Shown in pieces: positions 21,920 through 33,035 of a stretch of DNA of 64,000 bases. Position numbers and translations under genes: made by a program. Location of the stretch: positions 248,001 through 312,000 of the forward strand of contig NHNY01000011.1 of NCBI GenBank assembly GCA_002786065.1, given 5' to 3'. Position 1 is the first letter of the stretch. Each line of letters starts with the position of its first letter. The notes beneath the pieces were generated by a model. The model was given only the letters and a program-made list of their open reading frames with translations. It was not told where the DNA came from and did not search any database. This DNA comes from Microcyclospora pomicola (taxonomy: Eukaryota; Ascomycota; Dothideomycetes; Capnodiales).

Positions 21920-24803
21920 TCACTCCTCGTCATCGAGCAGCAGCTCCGGGAACAGCTTCGCCACGACGGCGTCCACGATCGCGACAAGCAGGTTCTTGTT
22001 GAGATACTGGTCGCCGAACAGGTCGAGGGTGTGCTCGACGTCGCGCTGCATGCGCGCGGAGTCGGGGGTCGCGAAGAAGATCCGGCGGACGGCCGGGGGC
22101 AGGGCGGCGACGATGCAGCGCGCGCATTCGTGCTTGATGGCCAGGATCTCGGCGCTGGCGGGGGCCGGGGTCGCGGGCGCCAGCGCGTTGTTGGGAAATA
22201 GCGCGGTGCGAGTCGCTTGCAATAGCGAGGGCAGGCGGGCAGGGTTGAGCAGGTCGGCATGGATGTGGTACGAGAGCAATCTGTCGGACACAACAATGGC
22301 ACGTGTTCGTTAGTGAAATGTTGCGCAACGATGTCTATCAGGCCCCATGTCGATTGTGCATGTTGTGCAGGAGGGATGCTATAGCGGTGAGTCATGGGCC
22401 GGGGGCTGCTTCAGTGACAGTCTGATAGACGCCATGAAAGTTTGCGACAGAGTCTTTGCTTCTTCGCAGGGGTGAGATGAAGCTAAACTTTCGAGAGCGT
22501 TGAGGAAAAGCAAGAAAGGCGCTCAGAAGTCGCCGAAGGCGTCAGACGTCGTTGTGCACGTGCACAGTGTTGCTCCCACGGGTTCGAGATCGCCCGAATC
22601 GCGACATTGGAGGTTTTCGCTTGCTGCTTGGTGCATGAGATCAGGCGAATGAACGGGCGAATGAGGCGTCAGCAGATATGACTGGTGCAAGCCCAACGCG
22701 CAGGATCCTGGGTGTGGAAAAGCTAGATCCGCGGAAGGACAGGGCTGCCGGTCTTTGAGATGTAAACCGTGGCAACAAGATTTGCTGAAAACGAGCGAGC
22801 AGAACCTCAGATGACAAGTGAGGTCCTTGGTGGTCTTCGGCTCGGGTGGTCGACATAGAGTGATTGAGCCATCCACCAGGGCGGTCAGGGCCGAAGCCGA
22901 TCGGAGAAATGCCATGCGATCCGCTTGTGCGACCCGAAAAGCCTGTCGCCGAAGTGCAGGGCGGTCCGGGCATTGTAAATGCAGGGCAAGTTGCGTTGAT
23001 ATCCAGTGCTTGGATCACCGTACACTGCATGACAAAAGTCGTGCGCCTGCCGACCATTCACCAATGACAATGTCATCGACTAATGGAACCGACAGTGCCT
23101 CAACACGACCAATGAAGGTAAACGATGCAGCTCGGACGTGATACAGAACGATCGCCGAACGGACAATGTCGAAGATCTGCTCCCAAGCTGGAACCAGAGC
23201 AATATGTTGTCGGTTGATCCGTGGTGATGTATTGGCACAAACCAAGGTCAGATGACCACACTCTGATGCGACCGCATCTCTAGTGGCTAGCCTTCATTGG
23301 CGAATGATGGACCATAGACAGGTAGTGGACGATTCACACTCAGCAGGCCTATGTCATGGATGTATGCTAGGGGACCCGAGGTGATTGGGGCATGGGTAAG
23401 ACTTGGACGAAGGGAATCGCACAGCTTACCTATCAATAGATCCGTTCGTACGGCATATTCGTCCCGGTCCACATAAGGACGACCATTGCAATAGAGATAG
23501 TAAGCCTGTCAGCCATGGCATTCGTTGGTCAAACGCCGTCAAATGACAGATGCACGTCCATATTGACATGCCCACGATGGGCTGGATGTCATCCGACGCT
23601 TGCATAGAGTCTGTTTGCGACCCTTTGACCTGGAAGTGATTCGCTTTCTGGAGCTCGTCCCGTCCTTTGACGCCACCATGCCTCGACGGGAGAGCTGAAG
23701 CATGGATCAAAGCTGTGACCATGGCTCGTAGAACCACCCACACAAGCCACGCATACTGCACCATCGACCAGAAGATGTTGCCAATAGTGTCCACCCGACG
23801 ACCCCGTGTACCTTGCTCGCCTTGTACACCGGCGCCATTGGAGGACGGGAGAAGTCCATATTTGTCAAGGCGATTGGGTGACGACAATGCAGATTTGGTT
23901 GGAGGTCGTGTGCTGGGCTGTATCGTATAGATGAGCTTTGTGATCCCGTCCCACAACAACCACGGCTCGGAGACCTTTCCGCAAAGAGCCTTGTGGAAGA
24001 TCAACTCCGAGAAGATCTCCGACACCAAGACGTCGAGACACGGGTTGAGCACATCCTCTGGGGGTAGCACGAGCGGGATGATATTGTTGACGATGAGTCG
24101 ACACCACGCAACTTCGTTCTCGTCTTGGGCCAATCGAGACGCTGCAGTTGTTGGTGGCGGCGTCATGGCTTGATGAGGTCGCAGGGAGTGATAGATCAGC
24201 TCACGTCGGTTATCCACAGTCGATGACTCGTGCCACACCTTGCTGGCGTCACGAGCTACTATGACCGCTGTGAGGTCAATTAGCCAGATGATTCGCGTGA
24301 CTGCCTGCCTGTGTTTCAGGCACAACCATACCAAGAATATGAGCATCGACCAAAGCGGGAAGCTCGTCCAAGAGGAATGCCTCCAGATCGACATGCCTCA
24401 ATCTCTCCTCCAAGCCTCGTGAGCAGTGAGCGATGATTTGTACAATCTCGGCCACGAAGTCGCTATCAGGGGTGAATTTGTTGTACCAGCTTTGCACAAC
24501 CTGGTTGAGTATGACGGCGATGATGGCGTAGAGCTGAACATCAATGTCGTTGGAACTGGTCAATGGAGGCAGTAGTTCGTCGAGAGCTTTCTTGCTCAGA
24601 TCGTCTCCACCAAGGTAATCTTTCTTCGCGGATTTTTGGCATAACGTCCGCTTGATGTATGCAATGGTCGCATCATTGGCTGACTTTGACCCTGTCTGCA
24701 AGGCCCGTTCTCTTTGACTTTGCTTAGAAGAAGACTTCAATAGTGTCGCGATACGGCTTGGTTGACGCTGATGCCGTGATGGCCGCTGTTCAGCATGGCT
24801 CAT
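21920..24803 (-). CDS. PXA-domain protein (PX-associated domain)
   Basis: Three exons: 24803-24332, 24267-23430 and 22280-21920, giving 556 residues. Intron 1 is 64 bp; intron 2 is 1,149 bp, far longer than any other in the window. The PXA domain covers about residues 45-260: LLPPLTSSNDIDVQLYAII, AEIVQIIAHCSRGLEERL, then the conserved NRRELIYHSLRPHQAM and ENEVAWCRLIVNNIIPLVLP. A hydrophobic stretch (FWSMVQYAWLVWVVLRAMV) follows. The last exon supplies LLSYHIHADLLNPARLPSLL and RTALFPNNALAP, which continue directly from GSID across the AG|A junction. Homologues are fungal proteins linked to endosomal membranes through kinship with PX/sorting-nexin families; the exact job is unknown. The last exon has no usable ATG of its own, so it must be joined upstream. 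Confidence 0.85.
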
Positions 24804-25049
24804 ACTTGCTTCCGGTTGAAGCTACCATGACATCTAGACAACACAATGCACAGCGGTGTTGCATGTGAAGTGGAAGTACATGGGTGGTCCGTGCACATCT
24901 AAGCCAGGTCACTTCAAATGCCGTCTTTCGACCATCTATCATTGTTACGGTCGGCAACACAATTCAAGGTAGTAACAAATTTCTCGCCAGACCTCGACCA
25001 GACATTCTCCTGCCGTCGATTCACAGTTCATCACCTAGGGGTATCAACG
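24804..25049. promoter_or_regulatory. Divergent promoter, PXA gene / MED10
   Basis: 246 bp separate the two divergent start codons, so the two transcripts must share or overlap promoter DNA. No clear TATA box on either side. Confidence 0.5.
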
Positions 25050-25478
25050 ATGCCACCCCCCGACGAGCCCATCGTCAATACATCTCTTCGCGCCTGCATC
25101 TCCAACCTGTACCTACTCATGGTACAAGCGCACGACTACAATGGCCCCGCCACGAGCACCGCGATGCGCGCCGAGATCAAGTCCTTGATCGCCAACCTCG
25201 TTGAGCTTGCCAAATCCGCACAAGACCTGACCACCCACCTACCCATGGACATCATCCAGTACGTGGAACGCAGCCGCAATCCCGACATCTACACCCGCGA
25301 GTTCGTCGAGCTGGTCATGCGGTACAATCAGCAGATGGCCGGCCGGAGCGAGGCGTTTGCTGAGTTTCGGGACATGCTGGCGCGCGAGATGATGGGCGGC
25401 ATCCCGGAGATGCGGGAGGATGTGCAGAAGGTGCTGGAGATGACGGGTGGCCGGGTGGAGGCGTTGGTGCAGCGATGA
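25050..25478 (+). CDS. MED10: Mediator complex subunit 10
   Basis: Single exon, 142 residues. MED10 (Nut2 in yeast) sits in the middle module of Mediator, bridging activators to RNA polymerase II in the nucleus. Family features: a helical N-terminus LRACISNLYLLMVQAHDYNG, the central ELAKSAQDLTTHLPMDIIQY, and VERSRNPDIYTREFVELVMR, the most conserved MED10 stretch. The tail FAEFRDMLAREMMGGIPEM is typical of filamentous fungi. The frame stays open upstream to 24918, but the ATG at 25050 gives the normal N-terminus and size. Confidence 0.93.
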   Translation: MPPPDEPIVNTSLRACISNLYLLMVQAHDYNGPATSTAMRAEIKSLIANLVELAKSAQDLTTHLPMDIIQYVERSRNPDIYTREFVELVMRYNQQMAGRSEAFAEFRDMLAREMMGGIPEMREDVQKVLEMTGGRVEALVQR

Positions 25479-25635
25479 GGATATCGTGTGCATGAGAAGA
25501 GATCGAGTTTGCGATTTAGCGATGGCGTTTGGAGGTTGGGCTTATGATACCCTTGAGCAACACGGCGATACGAACAAGCATGGGCCGAAGCTTTGCAACG
25601 AAGTCTACGAGTGTCTATTTGGCACCAACATCGAC

Positions 25636-27134
25636 TCACTTGATGTACTTCTTCAACCCTCTCAACCTCTCCTTCGCACTCTCCAACACATCGTCATCCT
25701 TGCAGACCGCGAACCGCAGCCAGTCCTCCACGATATGCGCATTCGCGTCTGTGAAGAATTCTGTGGGAGGGATTGCGGCCACCCCAAGCTCTTTGATACA
25801 GAACCAACTCAGCTTGAAGTCTCTTGGCCGACTTGCCACATGTGGCGGGAAATCATAGTCTTCTGGTAGCTTGACCTTACTCAAGTTGACCAGCACAAAG
25901 TATCCGCCTTGCGGCTCGGAGTACGGTAGGTCAAGTTCCTTCCAGATCTCGTTGAATCGATCCATCTTCGCCTTCATCTCCGTCTTGCTTCGTTCCCAGA
26001 AGTTGTTCGCCTCGGCTTGCTCAAAAGCAACCGCGACGGCTTCCTGAAGAGGCGAGACGGAGCTGTAGCAGATGCGGGTATGTGCTGCAGCCACGTATTT
26101 GATGAGATGTTCTTGCCCGATGAGATATCCCACTCGCCAGCCCGTCACCCAGAAGTTCTTGCCCGCGCTGCCAACAGTCAGGGTGAGTCTCTCAATTTCT
26201 GGAGACAGTGTTGCGATACGCGTGAATGGGGTGTAGTATAGACTGTCGTAGACTTCGTCGGAGAGAATGATGATGTTGTGCTTCACACACAAGTCGCCGA
26301 TAGCTTGCAACTCCTCTCGGGTGAAGACTTTGCCCACCGGGTTATGCGGGGTGTTGAGGACAATCATGCGGGTGCGGTCTGTGATCTTCTGTTCAAGCTC
26401 GGCCATGTCCAGCGTCCAGTCTCCAGCAGATGTGTTCTTGGTCGCACCATCCTTTGGCGGGGTCAGCGGCACATATACCACCTTCCCACCAGGCATCTCG
26501 ATATTGGAGATGTACTGATCGAAAAACGGCTCAAACACAATAACCTCGTCGCCCTGCTCCAAGAACCCCATGAACGCCGAGAGCATACCCTCGTTCGCCC
26601 CAGTAGTGATCGTAACTTCCGTCTCGGGATTGAGTGTTCGTCCGAACAGAGGGGAGTATGCATCGGCAATGGCCTTCTTCAGTCGTGGGCGTCCCTACTG
26701 ACCACCCTTAGCTACACTCCACAATATGACCATTCAAACGCGTATATACCTTGGTTGGCGAATACTGGTTACATTCCACCCTCCCAATCGCGTCTTTTGC
26801 AGCATCCAGGATGAAGTCGGGAGGGTTGTATCCGAAGAAGCCTTGGCCCATGTTGACAATGGGCTGCACAGGCGATGCTTGAGCGGCTTCGTTCACGATG
26901 GTCCTGGTTCCATCGTTTCAGCAGATCGCCTTGTAGATCGTGGTCGAAGAATGCTCACCAGACATCTTGTCGTTGCCCAGCGACTCTGGCCGCAGGCTTG
27001 AAAGGGTCCTTGACCATTGCGCTTGCTGTGAAGTGTCTTGTCGCGATTGGAGTTTGTATGTGTTGTAGTTTCGCTGATCTCACTGCTGCTCGAGGAAGAT
27101 GTCGTAAAGTAGAGCAATGCCGGAGCGGTTGCAT
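25636..27134 (-). CDS. BNA3: Kynurenine aminotransferase, PLP fold type I (Bna3-like)
   Basis: Three exons: 27134-26959, 26903-26750 and 26694-25636 (two 55 bp introns), giving 462 residues. It should transaminate kynurenine to kynurenic acid; related class I/II enzymes also act as glutamine transaminases. Motifs: NMGQGFFGYNPPDF, NQYSPTKGRPRLKKA across intron 2, ANEG at the domain entry, the PLP-binding series NTPHNPVGKVF and SDEVYDSLYY, and the Schiff-base lysine in GSAGKNFWVTGWRVGY. The ATG at 27134 gives 39 residues rich in Arg and His with no acidic residue, ending TRHFTASAM, which looks like a mitochondrial presequence. A second ATG at 27017 would give a form without it, starting MVKDPFKPAARVAGQ. 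Its stop faces MED10 157 bp away. Confidence 0.94.
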
Positions 27135-27594
27135 GCTGGCGAGGTTGCTGAGCTGTGCTCATATGTCGTAGCTTGAAATGACTGCATGTGAACGGTGCCC
27201 CGCCGATGTCGCCATTGCGTCAGACAGACTACAGTGCAAGGCTACCTACATGTAATCAACAAATCTCAGCAACGAGCTTGGGATGAAGTGAACTACTGTA
27301 GCCAAGTACTACAAAATTCCACTACACTATCTGCAACACAAGTAATGTTGTATGCACTGCGTTTTTACTTGGTATGGGCTTCCAAGATGAAACAAAAGAG
27401 ACATTGACATTGAAGGAGGGGTCAGGGAAGAGCCCTGCCCCTCCCGATCGTATGTACGTAGCACATGCTACTGTTCTTAGAATACTAACGTACGAACCTC
27501 CCATCGGTTCTCCCTTATCGACAGAACCGACATGCCGCACCATAAGCATGCCTGGACGTTGAGGTCAAGTCTGTCGTCTGTGTAGCTCGCGCAG
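27135..27594. other. Intergenic, aminotransferase promoter
   Basis: 460 bp between the start of the aminotransferase and the stop of the CCCH gene, both on the minus strand. No coding frame or repeat seen. Confidence 0.55.
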
Positions 27595-29251
27595 TTATTT
27601 CCCGTATTTCTCAAGATACGCTGCGAGCCACTCTTCAGTGCCGTCTTCGTACAGCTTCTTCGCTGGCTCCTACAATATCATATCAGTATGCCAGCATTCT
27701 ACTCATTGCTCATCAGACTTTGCTTACCGGGTCAACATCATGGGAATCTCTCAAACGACACGGGTCAAAGTAGCACTTCTTGCCAAATTTGCACTGATGT
27801 CCGAGATAGCAGTCGACCTTTCGGCAATATGATCGGTTGGGGCAGGCGAGGGAGCGTGCCTTATGCATGAGAACAAGCTTCTCGCTCTTCGTCAAGGCTT
27901 CGCCATGCCAATAGTCGCAGAAGTCTCCGTTACACTCTCCTCCCAGATGAAAGTTGTTGCAGAGGTTGCCATGGTTGCTATATCTCTCGGCCAGTCGCTG
28001 TTCTGCGCTTCTATCAGGCTGCGGAAGTACAGTGTCTAGACGGTCGTCATAAGCGTTAAGGTAGGCAAACTTGCGAGGGGCTGCTTTTGCGGAAGCAATG
28101 CTGATGACCTTGTTTCCGGTAGTTTTGCCAACCGTGGCCCAGCTAGAACCAGCAGGATTGTAGCCTGTAGAACCCGATGGCCCAGCAGGTTCTAGAGCTT
28201 TTGGTGGACTGGTGCTTCGTGGTGCAGTGTAAGGCGCCGGATTTACGAAAGGCGTTAAAACTCCGTCAAAGTCCGACTTCATCCGGAGTGGCATATGGTC
28301 GTGGGTTGATGGTGTCCCGTTGGACCCCATTCGAGGTCTGTTCGGCAGATCATCAGACCTGAAAATGTTTGTCAACCGTACACGATTGAAGCCAAGGTCA
28401 ATAAAGCCAGGCTCTGCCGGTGTGGTCTCGATCAAGGTCAAGCGATCTTTTACGGTGTTGTCTCGTTTGTAAGGCTCTAGAACAGGTAGATATCCCGTGT
28501 CGCTGCACGGTCCAAAAAACACTAGTTCCGCATGAGTCGACAGATTTCAATCATTCGTGTTCGGGGCTTTGCTACTCACCATGCTTGCATTGAGTGATGG
28601 GTAGAAAGAATTTGAGCGTCTCTCGAGCCTTGTGGTCCGCACGTTCTTTGCCACTGCCAACATCGATGATCTGGAACAGCGGTTGAGCTCGACCAAAAGC
28701 TCTTGCAAACGCAACGAGCTCTGCTGGTTGGAAGATGAGGCCTCGAGCATGCAATGTAGAAGCCAAGCCTTGCATGTTGAGCACAATGGTAACATATATG
28801 CTCCAGCTCGAGACGTTGTCGTTTGGATATAGATTTCGTAGCTGGCTCCGGAGCTCATCATGTAACAGCTGAGCAGCCTCGGCACCACCGTCTTTACCCA
28901 TGGCGTAGAGCGCATCCAAAAAGAGCGCACCGTCGCCATCAATAACTGCTACGGCAAAGGCGTTTGAGCTCTACCACGCTGTCAGCAGATGTGTCGTGAT
29001 GCTATATCTTCACAGCCTGTCAATACCGAGCTCTGTCGAACGCTGACAAGTGCACTGTCAGCCTCACGAGCCTTGGCCTGCCACATGCGTCGGGATTGCG
29101 TCTCGTTGTCATAGTCGCTACACTTTTCGTGATACTGCGATTGAAGCTTTTCGTAGTCCTTGATTAGATTCTCTACCATCCGATCACGCTCGGCATCCGA
29201 TTGTCGAAAAGCCTCGAGCCGGGCGAGGGGTGACTCTACGAGCAGCTCCAT
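27595..29251 (-). CDS. CCCH zinc-finger protein with N-terminal coiled coil and NYN-like domain
   Basis: Four exons: 29251-29027, 28970-28580, 28521-27728 and 27669-27595 (introns of 56-58 bp), giving 494 residues. Residues 1-75 are a likely coiled coil (AERDRMVENLIKDYEKLQSQ). Residues 77-210 form a domain opening FAVAVIDGDGALFLDALYA, which in fungal homologues is a conserved unit (DUF7923 type) and recalls the acidic first strand of PIN/NYN nucleases; that comparison is mine. Near the C-terminus two clear CCCH fingers follow, CNNFHLGGECNGDFCDYWH (C-x8-C-x4-C-x3-H) and CPNRSYCRKVDCYLGH (C-x5-C-x4-C-x3-H), then a looser third CKFGKKCYFDPC with a displaced histidine. RNA binding is likely; the target is unknown. 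The last exon codes only 24 residues (AKKLYEDGTEEWLAAYLEKY). One acceptor (28971) was chosen by frame. Confidence 0.85.
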
Positions 29252-29909
29252 ATCTGTGAGATGACAACGCAGTATCCTGCGTTGGTCGTGTGTGTGAATG
29301 CAGGATGCTGCAGTGACGTTCGAAGTCTTGGTATAAATTAAGGCGGGGCTAGATGTAGCAGTAGAGTACGGTAGCCAGCGCTTGCCGGTAGGTTAGAACT
29401 AGTAGAACGGATGTCCACACATAAAAGACGATTCCATGTGCACCTCATGTATACCGCACGAACAACTCACAGTCACACAGAAAGGAAGCTTCGAGATACA
29501 TAGATGGATGTCTGCAGCTGAGCTTAGCTTGGCGACAGCTTCGCCACGTACTTCAGGCCTCTATGCGCAACACTGCGATTTGCATTTGGTGCCACATGAA
29601 ACAGCGCCAACGCAGCCACCCCCAGAGTACATTGTATCAAGAGACAACAGCGTCTCATCTGTAGCCGCGCAGCACAATTGAGGCTGATGAATGCAGTGTA
29701 TATTTTCGAGATACAGGCGCTTTCCAAGTGCTTAAGCGATTTGTTACTATGCTCTGATGTGGTGCAGCTCGATTTCATTGATCCGGTAAAAGCCAGTCGA
29801 ATAGGCCCGCTCCCTGATGAAGGACTCAATTGATTTTCTGCTACGGTCAGACGTTCTCTTGCTTTCGAACATTCGTTGAAGATCGAGCAACATCAATACA
29901 TGTGGATCT
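29252..29909. other. Intergenic, no gene seen
   Basis: 658 bp between the CCCH gene start and the oxidoreductase stop. Short frames only. Confidence 0.55.
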
Positions 29910-31157
29910 TCATTTCAAGCTCCACACGCCATTCTGCTCCACAATCTCCACAGCCCTCTTCTCATCCAGACTGATCCTGCCAGCCTCCAGAATCGCACCT
30001 GTAGCCATCGTGTTCTTCAGTGTCGGCAAGCCCCTGTTGTCGAGATCGTCCAACGAGGCCTTGCCGTCTCGCAGCGCCACACATCCGTCCACGAACTTCT
30101 CGAAACTCACATAACCATAGCCTCCTTGCCCCGCAAAGTTGCCCTCCTCGTCGGGGGCATACTTCATATAGAACGGGTTATACCATGTCAGACCCGATTC
30201 GTCCTCGGTGACATCGTACCCACGCTTCGCCTGATTGACGCGGACTTCGCCCTTCGAAGCCATGTAATGGAAATATTGATTGGAGTGGACGCCCGCCTTT
30301 TGTGGGGCGGTCCAGGATGCGGTGTACACACCGGTGGCCCGTCTGCCCGAGCCATCTTTCTTCTCCCAATCGACGAGGAGAGTGATCGTGTCCTCCGTTT
30401 CTGGGACACAGCCTAGATCTGTAGCTATTCCAGTGGAAGCACTGGCCGTGACCCTGACAGGACGGTATGTAGGTACCATGCTCTCACAAACATCGATATG
30501 ATGGCTGTTCAGATAGTACGAAATATCGCTGTCTTTGCCAGCCCAGGCTTTGAAAGTCTCTAGCTGGGACTTTGGCTGGGACATGTAGGAGTAGAAGTAA
30601 TTGAACTCGCCAAGATTGCCTCTGATGGCACGGTTCCGGGCATCAGCATAAGCTGGGTCAAAGCGCTTGTGGTGCTCGATATAGACGAAGACATTATGCT
30701 CTCTGCTCTCCTCGAGAAGACGCTGGTGCTCCTTCAACAGCTTGACAGCAGGCTTTGTGATGAGCACATGAATCTTGCGCTGAATCGCATAAAGGGCGAT
30801 AGGGTAGTGAGTGGTGTCCGGAGTGAAGATCGTGATGGCATCTCCCGGAGACAAAGCATCAATCGCCTTCTTGTAGGCTTCGGGATCTCGCTCGTCATTC
30901 CCGGGATAGGAGTCGAACCCGGTATCTAGTCCATTGTACACCTGCGTGATGTTCTTTTCCAGATGCTCTCGAATTGCTGGAAATTTGCTGCCCGATGTGC
31001 CGACCATGCTCAGTTTTCCACATTTGCCTCTTCTTCGAAGGTCGAATAGTGTGAGGCCGACGACACCGACCTTCTTGTCACTGCCACTCATCCCACCACC
31101 CACGAATCCTGTCGTGTATTCGCCAGTACCCACCATACATACATTGAGCGGGGCCAT
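29910..31157 (-). CDS. Gfo/Idh/MocA-family oxidoreductase
   Basis: Single exon, 415 residues. An NAD(P)-dependent sugar or polyol dehydrogenase fold is expected: N-terminal Rossmann strand NVCMVGTGEYTTGFVGGGMS, then DAITIFTPDTTHYPIALYAI. The conserved catalytic-lysine motif is usually EKP; here it reads TKPAVKLLKEHQ, keeping the lysine and proline. IEHHKRFDPAYADARNR and the later HHIDVCES fit the substrate domain, followed by beta-sheet sequence to the end. No signal peptide, so probably cytosolic. The substrate cannot be inferred. Divergently placed to NSE3. Confidence 0.88.
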   Translation of the reverse strand: MAPLNVCMVGTGEYTTGFVGGGMSGSDKKVGVVGLTLFDLRRRGKCGKLSMVGTSGSKFPAIREHLEKNITQVYNGLDTGFDSYPGNDERDPEAYKKAIDALSPGDAITIFTPDTTHYPIALYAIQRKIHVLITKPAVKLLKEHQRLLEESREHNVFVYIEHHKRFDPAYADARNRAIRGNLGEFNYFYSYMSQPKSQLETFKAWAGKDSDISYYLNSHHIDVCESMVPTYRPVRVTASASTGIATDLGCVPETEDTITLLVDWEKKDGSGRRATGVYTASWTAPQKAGVHSNQYFHYMASKGEVRVNQAKRGYDVTEDESGLTWYNPFYMKYAPDEEGNFAGQGGYGYVSFEKFVDGCVALRDGKASLDDLDNRGLPTLKNTMATGAILEAGRISLDEKRAVEIVEQNGVWSLK

Positions 31158-31692
31158 CGTGACGAGTTCGCCACCACCGTTGACTCTGTAGTTCTATAGC
31201 TTTGTGATTGTGAGTTGAGCTTTACAGCAATGTTATGTTGCCAGAGTATAATAGGTTGAGAACGAATTCAGGATGCGTGTGGTCGAAGAAAGAAGGCACC
31301 CTACCTCTGATATATGTTATATTTACCTTAAGAAATCTGTGGACGATACATGTAGCTGTGATGCAAACGCCGACAGGCGTATGCCGCTCGGGCGAACAGT
31401 CGCCGACTCGAAAGTTTCGTCTTTAAGTATCGCTCCCTTACGATCTTCAGTGTCGAAGGAGAGGCACCGTCGTGCTGATCTTAGGCACTCTGAGACGTAT
31501 GAACGGTTCAACTTGCCAGATCATACATGATGATAGTGATGTACAAAGGGAACCCGACCAACCGACAGATAAAGAGATGCAACAGCACCCATTTCGCGCT
31601 TGTGAACTCTATCTACGCGCATCGCGTCACCCTCCCCTCTAGATGCCGTGCCACTGTATATTTGCATGCCACGGTCTGTCAGTGTATAAGCA
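31158..31692. promoter_or_regulatory. Divergent promoter, oxidoreductase / NSE3
   Basis: 535 bp between two divergent start codons. No protein-like frame. It should carry both promoters. Confidence 0.5.
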
Positions 31693-32760
31693 ATGCCTCA
31701 ACTCACGTCTCGCAAACGACGCTCTGGCCCGTCGCATGACGAGATCGATCATGATGAAGATATCTCTTCGCCAGAACCCGCGACACAACGCCGCCGTCAG
31801 GAAAAACCCGAGAACGATGGCTATGGCGATGATGGACGTGCCACCCAAGCGGACGTCAGTGAAGACCAGATGGTCAAGAAGATGGTCCGGTTGGCGCTCG
31901 CATGCGAGTACCAGCGACGACCGATCCGAAGAGCAGACGTCGCGGAGAAAGTCCTAGGCTCGGAAAGTCGGAAGTTCAGACAGGTCTTCAACCACGCGCA
32001 GATGCAATTGAGAAACGTGTTTGGTATGGAGATGGTCGAGCTACCGGCGAGGGAGAAATTGACTTTGCAGCAACGGCGAGGTAGGACGGGGCTTCCCAAG
32101 CATTATCGGAAGTAAGCAATAGACTGATCATGAGCAGCTGCTGCGAAGACCTCCACACAGACCAAGACGGTGGCCGCGTGGATTCTCGTCTCGATCCTCC
32201 CAGCTCAATATCGGACCCCTGAAATCCTGCCACCCTCTGCAGTTCCGACAAGTGCGGAAGAAAGCAAATACACAGCACTCAGCACGCTGCTCGTTTCTCT
32301 TATAGCTCTGGCGGGCGGCACACTGCCAGACGCGAAGATGGAGCGCTATCTGAGACGTCTGAATATTCAGGACAGCACGCCGATGGCGGACAGTGAGCTT
32401 GCCAAGACAGAAAAGCTATTGAAGAGGCTGGAGAAAGATTTGTATATCATGAGAACGAAGGAAAGCACCGGTACAGGCGAGGAAGACGTATATTGGACGA
32501 TTGGACCTCGAGGGAGGATGGAGGTTGGCGACGAAGGTGTCAAGAGTCTGGTGCGAGCAGTATACGGAGAGCAAGAAAACGAGGAAGACACTACAGACTT
32601 GGAGCGAAGACTAGAAAGGACGTTGGGTGTCGCAGAGAGGGTGGAGAAGGGTGGTGCGGATCTACCTGAGCCGAAGAAACGAGGGAGGAAGTCCCGGAAA
32701 GAAATTGAAGAGAAGGAGGAGGAGGATGATGATGAAGCAGATGGAGAGCTGTACGATTGA
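31693..32760 (+). CDS. NSE3: Nse3, MAGE-domain subunit of the Smc5-6 complex
   Basis: Two exons: 31693-32080 and 32138-32760 (57 bp intron), giving 336 residues. Nse3 pairs with the RING protein Nse1 and kleisin Nse4 in the Smc5-6 complex, which acts in DNA repair and chromosome segregation. The MAGE/winged-helix domain starts near residue 58: MVKKMVRLALACEYQRRPIR, then RADVAEKVLG, FNHAQMQLRNVFGMEMVEL. After the junction come VAAWILVSILPAQYRTPEIL and LLVSLIALAGGTLPDAKMER, strongly MAGE-like, and a winged-helix end EEDVYWTIGPRGRMEVGD. The C-terminal 60 residues are a Lys/Glu-rich tail, longer than in yeast. The N-terminal 50 residues are charged and disordered. Confidence 0.92.
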
Positions 32761-33035
32761 TGAATATGACCATGATGCTTATGAATGATTTGGCGGCCGC
32801 CAGTGTTTATTCGACCTTTCCGACCGGACGCTACCATGTGTATGGTTCGCAGGGCACATATATGTTACCAAGCGAGGACAAGCCTCGTCCTTGTGAAGGC
32901 TTCGCGACGACCTCGCCTATGCTGATGTTGTAGGCCAAAAGACCACCTGGAGTCCGCGATATTGGTCGTAGTCCTTCAATGCTCTGTTGGCAATGCACGA
33001 GACTGATGATTTCATGCTCTCCCTAATCATGCCCC

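Noticed and set aside
30905-30935. A tRNA T-arm-like block (ggagtcgaacccggtatc)
   Set aside because: It lies inside the oxidoreductase coding region (codons for GFDSYPGN) and no acceptor, D or anticodon stems can be formed around it.
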